Of a stretch of DNA of 9,254 bases, positions 1-7,120 are shown in pieces. The position numbers and the translations under genes were made by a program. Positions within the stretch are counted from its first letter, which is position 1, and each line of letters starts with the position of its first letter. Under the pieces are notes generated by a model, which had not been told where the DNA came from, did not search any database, and was given only the letters and a program-made list of their open reading frames with translations. This DNA comes from Acidithiobacillus ferruginosus (GTDB taxonomy: Bacteria > Pseudomonadota > Gammaproteobacteria > Acidithiobacillales > Acidithiobacillaceae): NCBI RefSeq assembly GCF_018854495.1, contig NZ_JABBDR010000124.1, positions 1-9,254 of the forward strand, written 5' to 3'.

Positions 1-308
1 AGAAGTCTGCTCCACCCACCCATAAAGCACCAACGGCCCCCGCCCCAGCCGTTGACAACACCTGCAGCAACGCTGGGTGGTATGTGCAACTGGGGGCTTT
101 TGGGCGCTCCAGCATGGCAACCGATCTGGCAAAACTGATCAAAAGCAGAGGCTTCAGCACGTGCATCGGCACCTTGCCACAGAACCATCTTTACCGCGTG
201 TTGGTGGGCCCCGTGCCCAACCGGATCGCCGCCGATACCGTCACGCAACGCATCGCCAACCTCACCAAACATCAGGGTTATCCCCAATACTGGTCACCCG
301 TCCGCTGA
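1..308 (+). CDS. SPOR-domain protein, C-terminal part (5' truncated by window edge)
   Basis: The reading frame is open from base 3 to the TGA at 306-308, and the true start lies outside the window. The visible ~101 residues begin with a proline/alanine/threonine-rich linker (bases ~3-65). A SPOR domain follows, opening with the typical GWYVQLGAFG and containing the YRVLVGPV strand and a final QGYPQYWSPVR. SPOR domains of about 70 residues bind denuded septal peptidoglycan, as in FtsN, DedD, DamX and RlpA. The Pro-rich linker is typical of periplasmic SPOR proteins that carry an N-terminal membrane anchor or another domain, but that part cannot be seen here. The gene is separated from cheY by 205 bases and is probably not part of the chemotaxis operon. 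Which SPOR protein this is cannot be decided from the C-terminus alone. Confidence 0.85.
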   Translation, partial: KSAPPTHKAPTAPAPAVDNTCSNAGWYVQLGAFGRSSMATDLAKLIKSRGFSTCIGTLPQNHLYRVLVGPVPNRIAADTVTQRIANLTKHQGYPQYWSPVR

Positions 309-329
309 TGATCCGGGCGGCGGAGCCCC

Positions 330-357
330 TTCAGTTTCCAAGCTTTCGTGCCGTATA
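330..357 (+). promoter_or_regulatory. Possible FliA (sigma-28)-like promoter for the chemotaxis operon
   Basis: TTCAGTTT at 330-337 and GCCGTATA at 350-357 are separated by 12 bases. The flagellar sigma-28 consensus is TAAAGTTT, about 11 bases, then GCCGATAA. The match is 6 of 8 in the -35 element and 5 of 8 in the -10 element, with the key GCCG intact. Its position upstream of cheY fits the common FliA control of chemotaxis operons. Transcription from here would give a leader of about 150 bases. This was found by eye and the match is imperfect. Confidence 0.35.
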
Positions 358-378
358 CCTCAACAAGGCCGCAACTGA

Positions 379-402
379 CCAGCAGGGCATTCTTGCTGCT
401 GG
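379..402 (+). other. Inverted repeat (hairpin) in cheY leader
   Basis: CCAGCAG (379-385) and CTGCTGG (396-402) form a perfect 7-bp stem around a 10-base loop. No T-run follows, so it does not look like a classical intrinsic terminator. It could shape the leader RNA or be an operator; nothing in the sequence decides between these. Confidence 0.4.
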
Positions 403-439
403 TATAGAGTTTGCTTAAAACCATCACAGATTAGGGAGA

Positions 440-483
440 CGTCCGTTGTGCGGACGGCGAGCTCTCGGCAACCGATCAGAGAG
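440..483 (+). other. Two small adjacent hairpins just upstream of the cheY ribosome site
   Basis: CGTCCG (440-445) and CGGACG (451-456) pair perfectly around the loop TTGTG. A second, imperfect stem pairs CTCTC (462-466) with GAGAG (479-483). They lie 11-54 bases upstream of the AAGGAGG at 494-500, so they could affect ribosome access or mRNA stability. There is no T-tract, so a terminator is unlikely. Confidence 0.35.
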
Positions 484-513
484 GCTGCCACTCAAGGAGG
501 AGAAAAGGGGTAT

Positions 514-933
514 ATGGGAATAGATCAGGTCGATAAAAGCATTCACATCCTCGTAGTGGACGACTTTTCCACCATGCGCCGGATTGTGCGCAACCTGTTG
601 CGGGAGCTGGGTTTCAGCAATTTTGATGAAGCCGAAGACGGGGTACAGGCGCTGCAAAGACTGCGCAACCGACCCTTCGATTTTGTCGTCTCTGACTGGA
701 ACATGCCCAACATGCAGGGTATCGACCTGCTCCGTGCCATTCGTGCAGACGCCCAACTCAAGCATATACCGGTCCTCATGGTCACGGCAGAGGCCAAACG
801 CGAGAACATTCTTGAAGCGGCTCAAGCCGGGGTGAACGGCTATATCGTCAAGCCTTTCACCGCTGACACACTCAAGGAAAAGCTCGATGCCGTTTTCAAA
901 CGCCTGCAAGCCGCTCAGGGAGCTCAGTCATGA
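514..933 (+). CDS. cheY: Chemotaxis response regulator CheY
   Basis: A single receiver domain of 139 residues. Phosphorylated CheY binds the flagellar motor switch (FliM) and changes rotation. All the signature residues are visible: the acidic pair D16-D17 in [10 protein letters not shown], the phosphoacceptor D61 in [13 protein letters not shown]91 in MVTAEA, Y110 in NGYIVKPF and K113. The DWNMP motif and the conserved aromatic at the Tyr106-equivalent position match flagellar CheY rather than generic receivers. The start is ATG 514, the first residue consistent with the family. AAGGAGG lies at 494-500 and a further purine-rich GGGG at 507-510. An upstream GTG at 448 would add 22 residues that do not belong to the fold. 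The stop overlaps the cheZ start (ATGA, 930-933), which indicates coupling. It is the first gene of the operon. Confidence 0.96.
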   Translation: MGIDQVDKSIHILVVDDFSTMRRIVRNLLRELGFSNFDEAEDGVQALQRLRNRPFDFVVSDWNMPNMQGIDLLRAIRADAQLKHIPVLMVTAEAKRENILEAAQAGVNGYIVKPFTADTLKEKLDAVFKRLQAAQGAQS

Positions 934-1418
934 ATAACCATGTGCTGAATCCGGGGCGCCTGCTGAGTGAGGCCGAACTGCTTCTCCGTGAAGGCCTGAA
1001 ACGTATTGCCAATACGGCAGAAGAGAACCTCTCGGGCGCGCAAAATCCGCTGGAGGAGGCTTTGCGCCTCACGGAAGAGCAGACCATGGTCACTCTGTCG
1101 GCCGTTGAACGTGCCCAGGATGCCGTAAATGACATTCGCAGCGCCCATAACCGCTTTATCGACGAATCACTTCACCACATCGACGACGCCCTGCTCACCA
1201 TTCTGACCAGCCAGCAAGGGCAGGATCTTGCCGGTCAGCGGCTGAAAAAAGCCATCACCCTCCTGCAGGCGGTCGAAGAACGTATCCGGCTGACCCTCGC
1301 CGAAATCGGGATGCAGTCCAACCCGGACTACGCGCCCCAAGCGGATGACGTTGCGGACTCCGATCCCAGCGTCAATCAAGACGAAGTAGACGCCCTGCTC
1401 GCCGAATTGGGGATTTGA
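930..1418 (+). CDS. cheZ: CheY-P phosphatase CheZ (short form)
   Basis: A 162-residue, mostly helical protein that ends the CheY-P signal. The catalytic motif DLAGQ (D99 to Q103) matches the E. coli D143-LTG-Q147 pair, in which the Gln positions the attacking water and the Asp contacts the conserved CheY lysine. The C-terminal tail [14 protein letters not shown] is a clear CheY-binding peptide, like the end of E. coli CheZ. Between these lies an acidic, probably disordered linker (about residues 130-148). The protein is shorter than the ~214-residue E. coli CheZ, mainly because the long hairpin and linker are trimmed. The ribosome site AGGGAG at 917-922 is 7 bases before ATG 930. The gene overlaps cheY by 4 bases and ends 2 bases before the preferred cheA ATG. 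Confidence 0.94.
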   Translation: MNNHVLNPGRLLSEAELLLREGLKRIANTAEENLSGAQNPLEEALRLTEEQTMVTLSAVERAQDAVNDIRSAHNRFIDESLHHIDDALLTILTSQQGQDLAGQRLKKAITLLQAVEERIRLTLAEIGMQSNPDYAPQADDVADSDPSVNQDEVDALLAELGI

Positions 1419-1420
1419 TT

Positions 1421-3517
1421 ATGGATATGGAGATTTTGCAGGACTACCTTCCCGAAGCCCGCGAGCTCCTCGAAAAAGCCCAGGAAGACACCCTTCGCCT
1501 GGAATCTGAACCCGGCAATGACGAAATTTTGGCATCAGTATTTCGGGCCTTTCACACCCTGAAAGGTGGGGCGGGGTTCCTGGAAGCAGACCACCTCGTC
1601 AGCTGGACGCATCATCTGGAAGACCTTCTGGACAAGCTGCGTTCCCATACGCTAACCATCTCCGCCAGCATGATCGACGCCATCCTCAAGGGCCTGGACG
1701 TCATCGATGACATGCTGCAGCAGTTGGCCCACGGCGAAAGTCCCGCAGCCGGGCCTGAGGATCTTGGCAACGTTATTCAGCAACTCGCCGCTGGTCAAAC
1801 ACCCTATCTGCAGGCCCTCACCGCAGAAACGGACGAGTCCGGCACGGACGCAACCACCTGTCCGTCGACAGATACCACGCTGTTGGCCAGTCAACGGATC
1901 ACCGTCGACGGTCACAACGGTATTTACATTGAGCGTGCCGATATAAGCAGCCACTCCGCACCCGGCAGCAGCGACGAGATCAGTGAGGCCGAATTTGAAG
2001 CCACCCTCGACGCCCTCTACGGCAATCAGGCTCCCGGTCTGGTCGACCCGCCGGAGCAATTCTGCCCAGATGGAGATAAGATCAGCCCGGAAGAGTTTGA
2101 GCGGGTGTTAGATCATCTCCATAGCAGCCAGGCGCGGGGTTATGACGCCCAGGATCGCACCGCTCATACGCAACCTGCCAGTGCCGCACTAAAGACTGAC
2201 CCTCCCGTACCCCGCATCACTCGTCAAGACCAGAGCCTCTATGCGCAATCGCAGACTACAACGCCAGCCCCCATAGTAAACCTCAGTGCGCGGTCGCAGA
2301 ACATGCCGGAAGCCGCCGACACCACCCTCCGCGTTGACGCGTTGCGTCTCGACGCCGTCATGAATCAGGTCGGCGAGCTGGTCCTCCTGCGCAACCGTTT
2401 GGCTTCGGCGGTCAGTAGTCTGGGCGAAGAAAACGAGGATATGGCGCGCATTGCCCGTGAGGTGGACCTCACCGTCAACGACATCCAGAGCACGGTCATG
2501 CGCCTGCGAATGCAGCCCTGCAAGCGCCTCTTCCAGCAACTGCCCCGCGTGGTACGCGACGCCTCCCGGCAGCTCGGCAAGGAAGTCAAACTCGACATCG
2601 TCGGCGAGGAAGTCGAAATCGACAAAACCGTCGTCGATGCCCTCTCCGGCCCTATGACACATTTGATCCGCAACAGCCTCGACCACGGCATTGAGCCCCC
2701 CGAGGTACGCCAGGCGGCGGGTAAACCGCGTAGCGCGACGATCCGGGTAGCCGCCATACACCTCGGCGACAAAGTACGCATCGAAGTATCTGACGACGGC
2801 CGTGGCATAGACCGCCAGTTTGTCACCCAGAAGGCCATCGACAAAGGGGTGATTACGACGGATCAGGCGGCCCGGCTCTCGGAACAGGAAGCGCTAGAAC
2901 TGGTCTTCCGGCCCGGCTTCTCCACCAAGGATCAGGCTACCGATCTCTCCGGTCGTGGGGTCGGTATGGATGTGGTCAAAGAAACCGTGCGCAAACTGCG
3001 CGGGCATCTGGATATTCAGACGCGCCTCGGTCTCGGCACGACGATTGCCATGGAATTTCCGCTGACCATGGCGGTATTGCCCGTACTTTACCTGCGCCTG
3101 CGTCGGGAAATCTACGCCCTGCCCATCTCCAGTATCGAAAGCCTGCTGGATATTCAGGAAAGCCGTATTCATCGTATGGGTGGTCGCAGCGTTTACCGCG
3201 TGGATGGCACCCAGGTCACCCCCATGGTAGACCTCGGCGCCCTGCTCAATGATCGCCCTTTGCGCCTGGGTTCCGAACCCATCGAAGGGGTTCTCACCGA
3301 ACGTGGCCTTTTCATGGTTTCGGAGGTGCTCGGCAATGAGGACTCGGTGGTCAAACCCATTGATTTTCTCGCCGAGCAAACCTGGTATCAGGGGGCGACC
3401 ATTTCCGGCAAGGGCAATGTCGTCCTCATCCTTGATCCGGGCGCACTGATCGGTCACGCCTTGGAGTACCCCAGCACCGGCAAGATGCCCCCCACCGACC
3501 GGCGAGGTGCCGCCTGA
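1421..3517 (+). CDS. cheA: Chemotaxis histidine kinase CheA, with P2 replaced by a motif-bearing linker
   Basis: A 698-residue kinase that autophosphorylates on receptor signal and passes phosphate to CheY and CheV. P1 (Hpt) covers residues 1 to ~105, with the phosphorylated His H45 in FHTLKGGAGF. Residues ~110-300 are a low-complexity, Pro/Thr/Asp-rich linker with no recognisable P2 fold. It carries two similar segments, ISEAEFEATLDALYG (187-201) and ISPEEFERVLDHLHS (221-235). P3 dimerisation covers ~303-365. The P4 ATPase has the N box HLIRNSLDHGIE (414-425), G1 DDGRGID (458-464), F-box FRPGFST and G2 GRGVGMDVV (from 511). The P5 CheW-like domain runs from about 551. ATG 1421 is preferred; an in-frame TTG at 1415 would overlap the cheZ stop and add two residues. 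The ribosome site is weak (GGGGA at 1409-1413), suggesting coupling to cheZ. The stop overlaps the next ATG (TGATG, 3515-3519). Confidence 0.95.
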   Translation: MDMEILQDYLPEARELLEKAQEDTLRLESEPGNDEILASVFRAFHTLKGGAGFLEADHLVSWTHHLEDLLDKLRSHTLTISASMIDAILKGLDVIDDMLQQLAHGESPAAGPEDLGNVIQQLAAGQTPYLQALTAETDESGTDATTCPSTDTTLLASQRITVDGHNGIYIERADISSHSAPGSSDEISEAEFEATLDALYGNQAPGLVDPPEQFCPDGDKISPEEFERVLDHLHSSQARGYDAQDRTAHTQPASAALKTDPPVPRITRQDQSLYAQSQTTTPAPIVNLSARSQNMPEAADTTLRVDALRLDAVMNQVGELVLLRNRLASAVSSLGEENEDMARIAREVDLTVNDIQSTVMRLRMQPCKRLFQQLPRVVRDASRQLGKEVKLDIVGEEVEIDKTVVDALSGPMTHLIRNSLDHGIEPPEVRQAAGKPRSATIRVAAIHLGDKVRIEVSDDGRGIDRQFVTQKAIDKGVITTDQAARLSEQEALELVFRPGFSTKDQATDLSGRGVGMDVVKETVRKLRGHLDIQTRLGLGTTIAMEFPLTMAVLPVLYLRLRREIYALPISSIESLLDIQESRIHRMGGRSVYRVDGTQVTPMVDLGALLNDRPLRLGSEPIEGVLTERGLFMVSEVLGNEDSVVKPIDFLAEQTWYQGATISGKGNVVLILDPGALIGHALEYPSTGKMPPTDRRGAA

Positions 3518-4137
3518 TGGATATCCAACAGATCATGCAGGTCGTCGATGCCTCCTTTGCTGCCCGCCAGAGCATCGAAAAATCCCTGCGTGAGATCGAT
3601 CGTCGGGCCCTGAATGCGATGGTGCTCGTTAAACGTCATGGAAACGCGTTGGCCGGATATGGTGTAGTCGCCCAGGCTTTCCGTGAACGCGCCGCCAGCC
3701 TCAAAGAATCTGCGTCGCATCTGCAAGGAACCATTGCACCCCTGATTCAGGCCCGCATGCGTATTCTCCAGCATCAGCGTGTCGCGGCATCGTTTAGTAC
3801 CATGGCTCAGTCCATGGCTCGACTTGGTCTGGATTGCGCCCCTCTCAAGAACTCCCAGGCGCAATCGCAAAAATTCATCGCCCAGGAAGAAACAGAGGCC
3901 CGGGGAATATTGCTTCGTCTCATCGCCACGGTGGATACCCTACAAGAAGGCATTGAGGAACAAGAGTACGTGGTGACAAATGGCCGTATCGAAGCGGCTT
4001 TAGCGGAAGACACGGGTGCCCCCCTTGTACGTGTGTCACGCGATATGGGTGAGGCAGTGCGCACCGTATCCAACGCCATCCGCACTTACCGCCATCAATT
4101 GGAGAGCTTAGAGCATGAAAGCAGCACCTATATTTGA
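3517..4137 (+). CDS. Helical protein with two degenerate chemoreceptor (MCP) hairpin signatures
   Basis: 206 residues with no signal peptide or membrane segment, predicted almost entirely helical, with many Gln/Glu/Ala. I do not know a named family for it. Residues 31-59 (ALNAMVLVKRHG then GYGVVAQAFRERA) align without gaps to the MCP hairpin tip ([12 protein letters not shown] then [13 protein letters not shown]). They keep ALNA, the Arg, both Gly, VVA and the following Arg. A second, weaker copy lies at 155-177 (NGRIEAALAEDTG then LVRVSRDM), keeping the IEAA.A pattern and the turn Gly. The true receptors in this operon have just one, near-perfect tip. The glutamates of the first tip are lost, so normal CheA/CheW contacts are uncertain. 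GAGG at 3504-3507 precedes ATG 3517. The gene overlaps cheA by 1 base and the ODP-like gene by 23 bases. Inference: an accessory or adaptor protein of the receptor array, perhaps linked to the diiron protein. Its function is unproven. Confidence 0.8.
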   Translation: MDIQQIMQVVDASFAARQSIEKSLREIDRRALNAMVLVKRHGNALAGYGVVAQAFRERAASLKESASHLQGTIAPLIQARMRILQHQRVAASFSTMAQSMARLGLDCAPLKNSQAQSQKFIAQEETEARGILLRLIATVDTLQEGIEEQEYVVTNGRIEAALAEDTGAPLVRVSRDMGEAVRTVSNAIRTYRHQLESLEHESSTYI

Positions 4138-4867
4138 AGCTGGCAACCATCGTTGGTGGATTCTTTATGATCAGGATGAGCATCGCGTCATCGACTCTAA
4201 TGTCTACGTAATGGAATCGAATGGGCAAAGCATAATCCTCGATCCTGGCGGATTTGAAGTTTTTCCGCAGGTTTTCGCTGCCCTAGTCGAGGTGGTCCCG
4301 CCAAACAGCCTGAAGGCAGCTTTTGTTTCCCACCAGGATCCAGATATTGCCTCCAGTCTGCCGCTTTGGCATGCCTGCAATGAGCAGATTCAATGGCATA
4401 TACCCAAACTCTGGGATGGCTTCATCCGCCATTATGGTGCGTTGGAAGCTCCTCTGCAGGACATTCCGGATGAAGGCGGAGATATGCTGATCGGCGGTCG
4501 CCGCCTGGAGTTCATCCCAGCGCATTATCTGCATTCTTCAGGAAATTTCCATCTTTATGATCCGGAGGCCAAGGTGCTGTTTTCCGGCGATGTCGGCGCT
4601 GCGCTCTTACCGCCAGGACATGGTGCCTGGGTGGATCGTCGCGATAAAAGCGGCCGCGCCTTTGAAGAACACATTACCAAAGCCAAATACTTTCATGAGC
4701 GCTGGATGCCATCCAATGCGGCCAAAAAAGACTGGATCAACCGTGTGTGCAAGCTGGAAATTGATTACCTTTGTCCACAACACGGCGCCATTTATAGCGG
4801 GGATAACGTGCAGCGATTTTTTGAATGGTTTGATGGTCTGAATGTCGGCACCGCCATTAACGAATAA
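4115..4867 (+). CDS. Diiron metallo-beta-lactamase-fold protein, ODP type (oxygen/iron sensor of chemotaxis)
   Basis: 250 residues forming only the MBL-fold diiron domain of flavodiiron proteins, with no flavodoxin domain. Visible metal ligands are H73, D75 and D77 in SHQDPDI, H140 in YLHSSGNF, D159 in LFSGDVG and H223 in CPQHGAIY. Flavodiiron proteins have HxExDH here. In this protein the Glu is Asp and the final His is I78, so one usual iron ligand is missing. This HQDPD-type site, the single-domain form and the adjacent MCP gene fit ODP, the diiron oxygen-binding protein known from Treponema denticola. There it supplies an O2/Fe(II) input to chemotaxis instead of reducing O2 or NO. It is probably cytoplasmic, as no signal peptide is seen. 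GGAGAG at 4101-4106 lies 8 bases before ATG 4115, inside the upstream gene. The next gene starts 22 bases after the stop. A hydrolase or an oxygen reductase is less likely. Family placement is firm; the sensory role is inferred from context. Confidence 0.87.
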   Translation: MKAAPIFEAGNHRWWILYDQDEHRVIDSNVYVMESNGQSIILDPGGFEVFPQVFAALVEVVPPNSLKAAFVSHQDPDIASSLPLWHACNEQIQWHIPKLWDGFIRHYGALEAPLQDIPDEGGDMLIGGRRLEFIPAHYLHSSGNFHLYDPEAKVLFSGDVGAALLPPGHGAWVDRRDKSGRAFEEHITKAKYFHERWMPSNAAKKDWINRVCKLEIDYLCPQHGAIYSGDNVQRFFEWFDGLNVGTAINE

Positions 4868-4889
4868 TCATAATATGAGGGAGTCATCA

Positions 4890-6155
4890 ATGAACAGAAC
4901 AGCATTGGCAGAATATGCCCGCGGGCTGCTGGACCCTCTCTTGAGTCTGGAGATGCTCTGTGAGGCAGATCCCACCATGGAAAACGCCATATTTTATATG
5001 AACCCCGCCGCATTGCGGGCCATGCAGCATCATCACCGGCAACTGAATCCACTTTTGCGCGGTGCCGACGTGCGTCAGGCGCTTGGTCACTCTATCCATC
5101 AGTTTTATAAAGAACCGGAACGCATTCGTCAGATATTCCGCAATCTGGCTGCAGGCAGCATTTCTGAGCATAGTGCTGAACTGGAATTGGGTGGAATAAC
5201 CTTTGCCCTTCACTTTACCGTGATCCGAGACGACTCCGACAGCCCGATCGCCTATCACGCCTCCTGGCGGGATTTAACCGACAGTCGCCGTGTGGATGAG
5301 ATTTCTGTATCCGTCTCCAAAAACGCAACTGCACATGCCAACACGCTGACCCGGACATCCACAGAAGCGCAAAAGGCAATGGCAACGGTGGGCAGGACGT
5401 TGCAACACCTGGTCAAGACGATCGAGGAAAATCATCACGCCTCCGAATCACTCATTCAGCAGGTGGCGGCCATCAGTCTGATTGCCCAGACCATCCGCGA
5501 AATTGCCTACCAGACCAATCTGCTGGCGCTCAACGCGGCTATCGAGGCGGCGCGTGCCGGTGAGCATGGACGCGGCTTTGCGGTGGTCGCCGATGAGGTA
5601 CGCAATCTTTCCAAACGAGTGCAGGAAGCCACCGGCGAAGTGCAAGCCAATATCTCCGCCATCACGAATACCGCGAAAACGATTGATACCGCTTCCCAGA
5701 AAAACCAGACTCAGGCGCAGCAGTCTATCGAAGTAACCGACAGTCTCAACAGCGAGATCAGTAGTCTCAGTATGATCGCCGCATCCATGACCCTGGAGAG
5801 CGCGCGCCAGAATCATGAAATATTTGTACGCCGACTTCAGAATGAAATTACCGAGGGTAGTCATCATGTACGTCTCGAGCACCTCAAAGATCACCATACC
5901 TGCAGCCTGGGGCACTGGTACGATAGCTTTGGTATGCAAAATTTCGGGGCACTGCCCGAATTCGTCGCACTATCAGAACCACATCGCGACTTCCACCAGA
6001 CCGCCAAGGATTTAATTTCCGCCTATAGCCGCGGAGATCAAGCAACCACCGAGAAGCTTCTGGAACGTATTTTGGCGCTGCGTGATGTGATTTTCCAGAA
6101 TTTAGACGCACTGTCTGCGGCCACCCAGAAAAGTCACCAAGGACCAAACCTATGA
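4890..6155 (+). CDS. Soluble chemoreceptor PAS-MCP-CZB
   Basis: A 421-residue receptor without transmembrane helices. Residues ~20-132 form a PAS domain of the type common in MCPs (NPAALRAM, then [22 protein letters not shown] and a closing WRDLTD). Residues ~135-305 are the MCP signalling helices. The hairpin [20 protein letters not shown] starts at Q208 and continues into [13 protein letters not shown]; this is the CheA/CheW contact tip. Residues ~305-415 are a CZB zinc-binding domain with all four ligands: H309 (QNHEIF), C338 (HTCSLGHWY), H365 and H369 (EPHRDFH). CZB domains respond to zinc, hypochlorite or related redox/pH cues in other systems. ATG 4890 is chosen because GAGGGAG at 4877-4883 lies 6 bases upstream; upstream in-frame ATGs at 4842 and 4875 have no good site. 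The ODP-type gene 22 bases upstream is the likely partner. No C-terminal NWETF-like CheR tether is present. The stop overlaps the cheV start (ATGA). Confidence 0.93.
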   Translation: MNRTALAEYARGLLDPLLSLEMLCEADPTMENAIFYMNPAALRAMQHHHRQLNPLLRGADVRQALGHSIHQFYKEPERIRQIFRNLAAGSISEHSAELELGGITFALHFTVIRDDSDSPIAYHASWRDLTDSRRVDEISVSVSKNATAHANTLTRTSTEAQKAMATVGRTLQHLVKTIEENHHASESLIQQVAAISLIAQTIREIAYQTNLLALNAAIEAARAGEHGRGFAVVADEVRNLSKRVQEATGEVQANISAITNTAKTIDTASQKNQTQAQQSIEVTDSLNSEISSLSMIAASMTLESARQNHEIFVRRLQNEITEGSHHVRLEHLKDHHTCSLGHWYDSFGMQNFGALPEFVALSEPHRDFHQTAKDLISAYSRGDQATTEKLLERILALRDVIFQNLDALSAATQKSHQGPNL

Positions 6156-7108
6156 GCCAGGTATTACGTGAAGTGGATGAAAGAGCCCAGCTTGCCGGCA
6201 CCAACAAATTTGAACTCCTGGTCTTTCGCCTCGGCAAAGATCAACAACTCAACAGCCGTGAGCTTTTCGGCATCAACGTCTTCAAGGTCCGAGAAGCGCT
6301 GGTGATGCCAAAAATCACCCCCATGCCCGGTGCGCCCGAGCATGTGATTGGTGTCGCCAACATCCGTGGCCAGATCATCCCCGTGATTGATCTTCCCACC
6401 GTGGTCGGTTGCCGCGCCGATGGGCTCAACATCCTGCTGGTTACGGAGTATGAGCGATCCGTTCAGGGGTTTGCCGTAGAAGAAGTCGAAGAAATCGTCC
6501 GTTTGGAGTGGAGCCGGGTGCTCTCCGCCGAAGGCGCTGCCGTCGGCGGTCTGATCACGAGTCTAGCGCGTCTCGACGAGGATGAAGAAACTGCCCGCTT
6601 GGCGCTGGTCCTCGATGTCGAGCACATCCTGCGCCAGGTGCTCCCCTCCCGCTTCAAGACTGGCGACGAACTGGTGCAGCAACATATAGTCAGCATTCCC
6701 CAAGGCGCCGTCATTCTCTATGCGGATGACTCCGGCGTCGCCCGCAACCAGATCGAAAAGACGCTGCGCAGCCTTGGTCTTCCTTTCATCGGTACCAAGA
6801 CGGGTAAGGAGGCCTGGGACCGTCTGCAACAACTAGCGCATGATGCCAAGGCAGCAGGCATTCATTTGCGCGATAAAGTAGCCATGGTGCTCACCGACCT
6901 TGAAATGCCGGAGATGGATGGCTTCACCCTCACCCGCCGAATCAAAGAGCATGAGGCCCTGCGTGAAATCCCGGTGGTCATCCACTCCTCGTTGTCCGGC
7001 ACGGCCAACGAATCCCACGCTCACAGCGTCGGGGCCGATGGCTACGTCGCCAAATTCCTGCCAGACGATCTGGCCCGCGCCGTCGCCAAGGCCATTCAGC
7101 CCAATTAA
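6152..7108 (+). CDS. cheV: Chemotaxis adaptor CheV (CheW domain plus receiver)
   Basis: 318 residues. The N-terminal CheW-like domain (~15-165) shows [12 protein letters not shown], the receptor/kinase-contact region [15 protein letters not shown] and a final [11 protein letters not shown]. The C-terminal receiver (~187-315) has acidic D192-D193 in YADDSG, phosphoacceptor D249 in [11 protein letters not shown], Ser-Ser at the Thr position (IHSSLSG) and K301 in YVAKF. CheV couples receptors to CheA like CheW, and phosphorylation of its receiver tunes or desensitises that coupling. It is the only CheW-type coupling protein in this window. With no cheR/cheB seen here, CheV could also supply adaptation for this cluster (inference). 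AAGGA at 6139-6143 is 8 bases before ATG 6152. The start overlaps the receptor stop by 4 bases, placing cheV between the two receptor genes. Confidence 0.95.
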   Translation: MSQVLREVDERAQLAGTNKFELLVFRLGKDQQLNSRELFGINVFKVREALVMPKITPMPGAPEHVIGVANIRGQIIPVIDLPTVVGCRADGLNILLVTEYERSVQGFAVEEVEEIVRLEWSRVLSAEGAAVGGLITSLARLDEDEETARLALVLDVEHILRQVLPSRFKTGDELVQQHIVSIPQGAVILYADDSGVARNQIEKTLRSLGLPFIGTKTGKEAWDRLQQLAHDAKAAGIHLRDKVAMVLTDLEMPEMDGFTLTRRIKEHEALREIPVVIHSSLSGTANESHAHSVGADGYVAKFLPDDLARAVAKAIQPN

Positions 7109-7120
7109 GAGGACAGCCTC

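Noticed and set aside
379..402. 7-bp stem-loop as an intrinsic terminator for the SPOR gene
   Set aside because: No run of T follows the stem and the loop is 10 bases, so it is kept only as an inverted repeat.
448..513. Upstream GTG start for cheY adding 22 residues
   Set aside because: The extra residues precede the receiver fold and would overlap the leader hairpins and the ribosome site at 494-500; ATG 514 fits the family.
424..909. Long minus-strand reading frame opposite cheY (and similar ones opposite cheA, cheV and both receptors)
   Set aside because: They mirror the codon structure of strong plus-strand genes and show no motifs or ribosome sites of their own.
4842..4889. Upstream ATG start of the PAS receptor overlapping the diiron gene
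   Set aside because: No ribosome site precedes it, whereas GAGGGAG is ideally spaced for ATG 4890.
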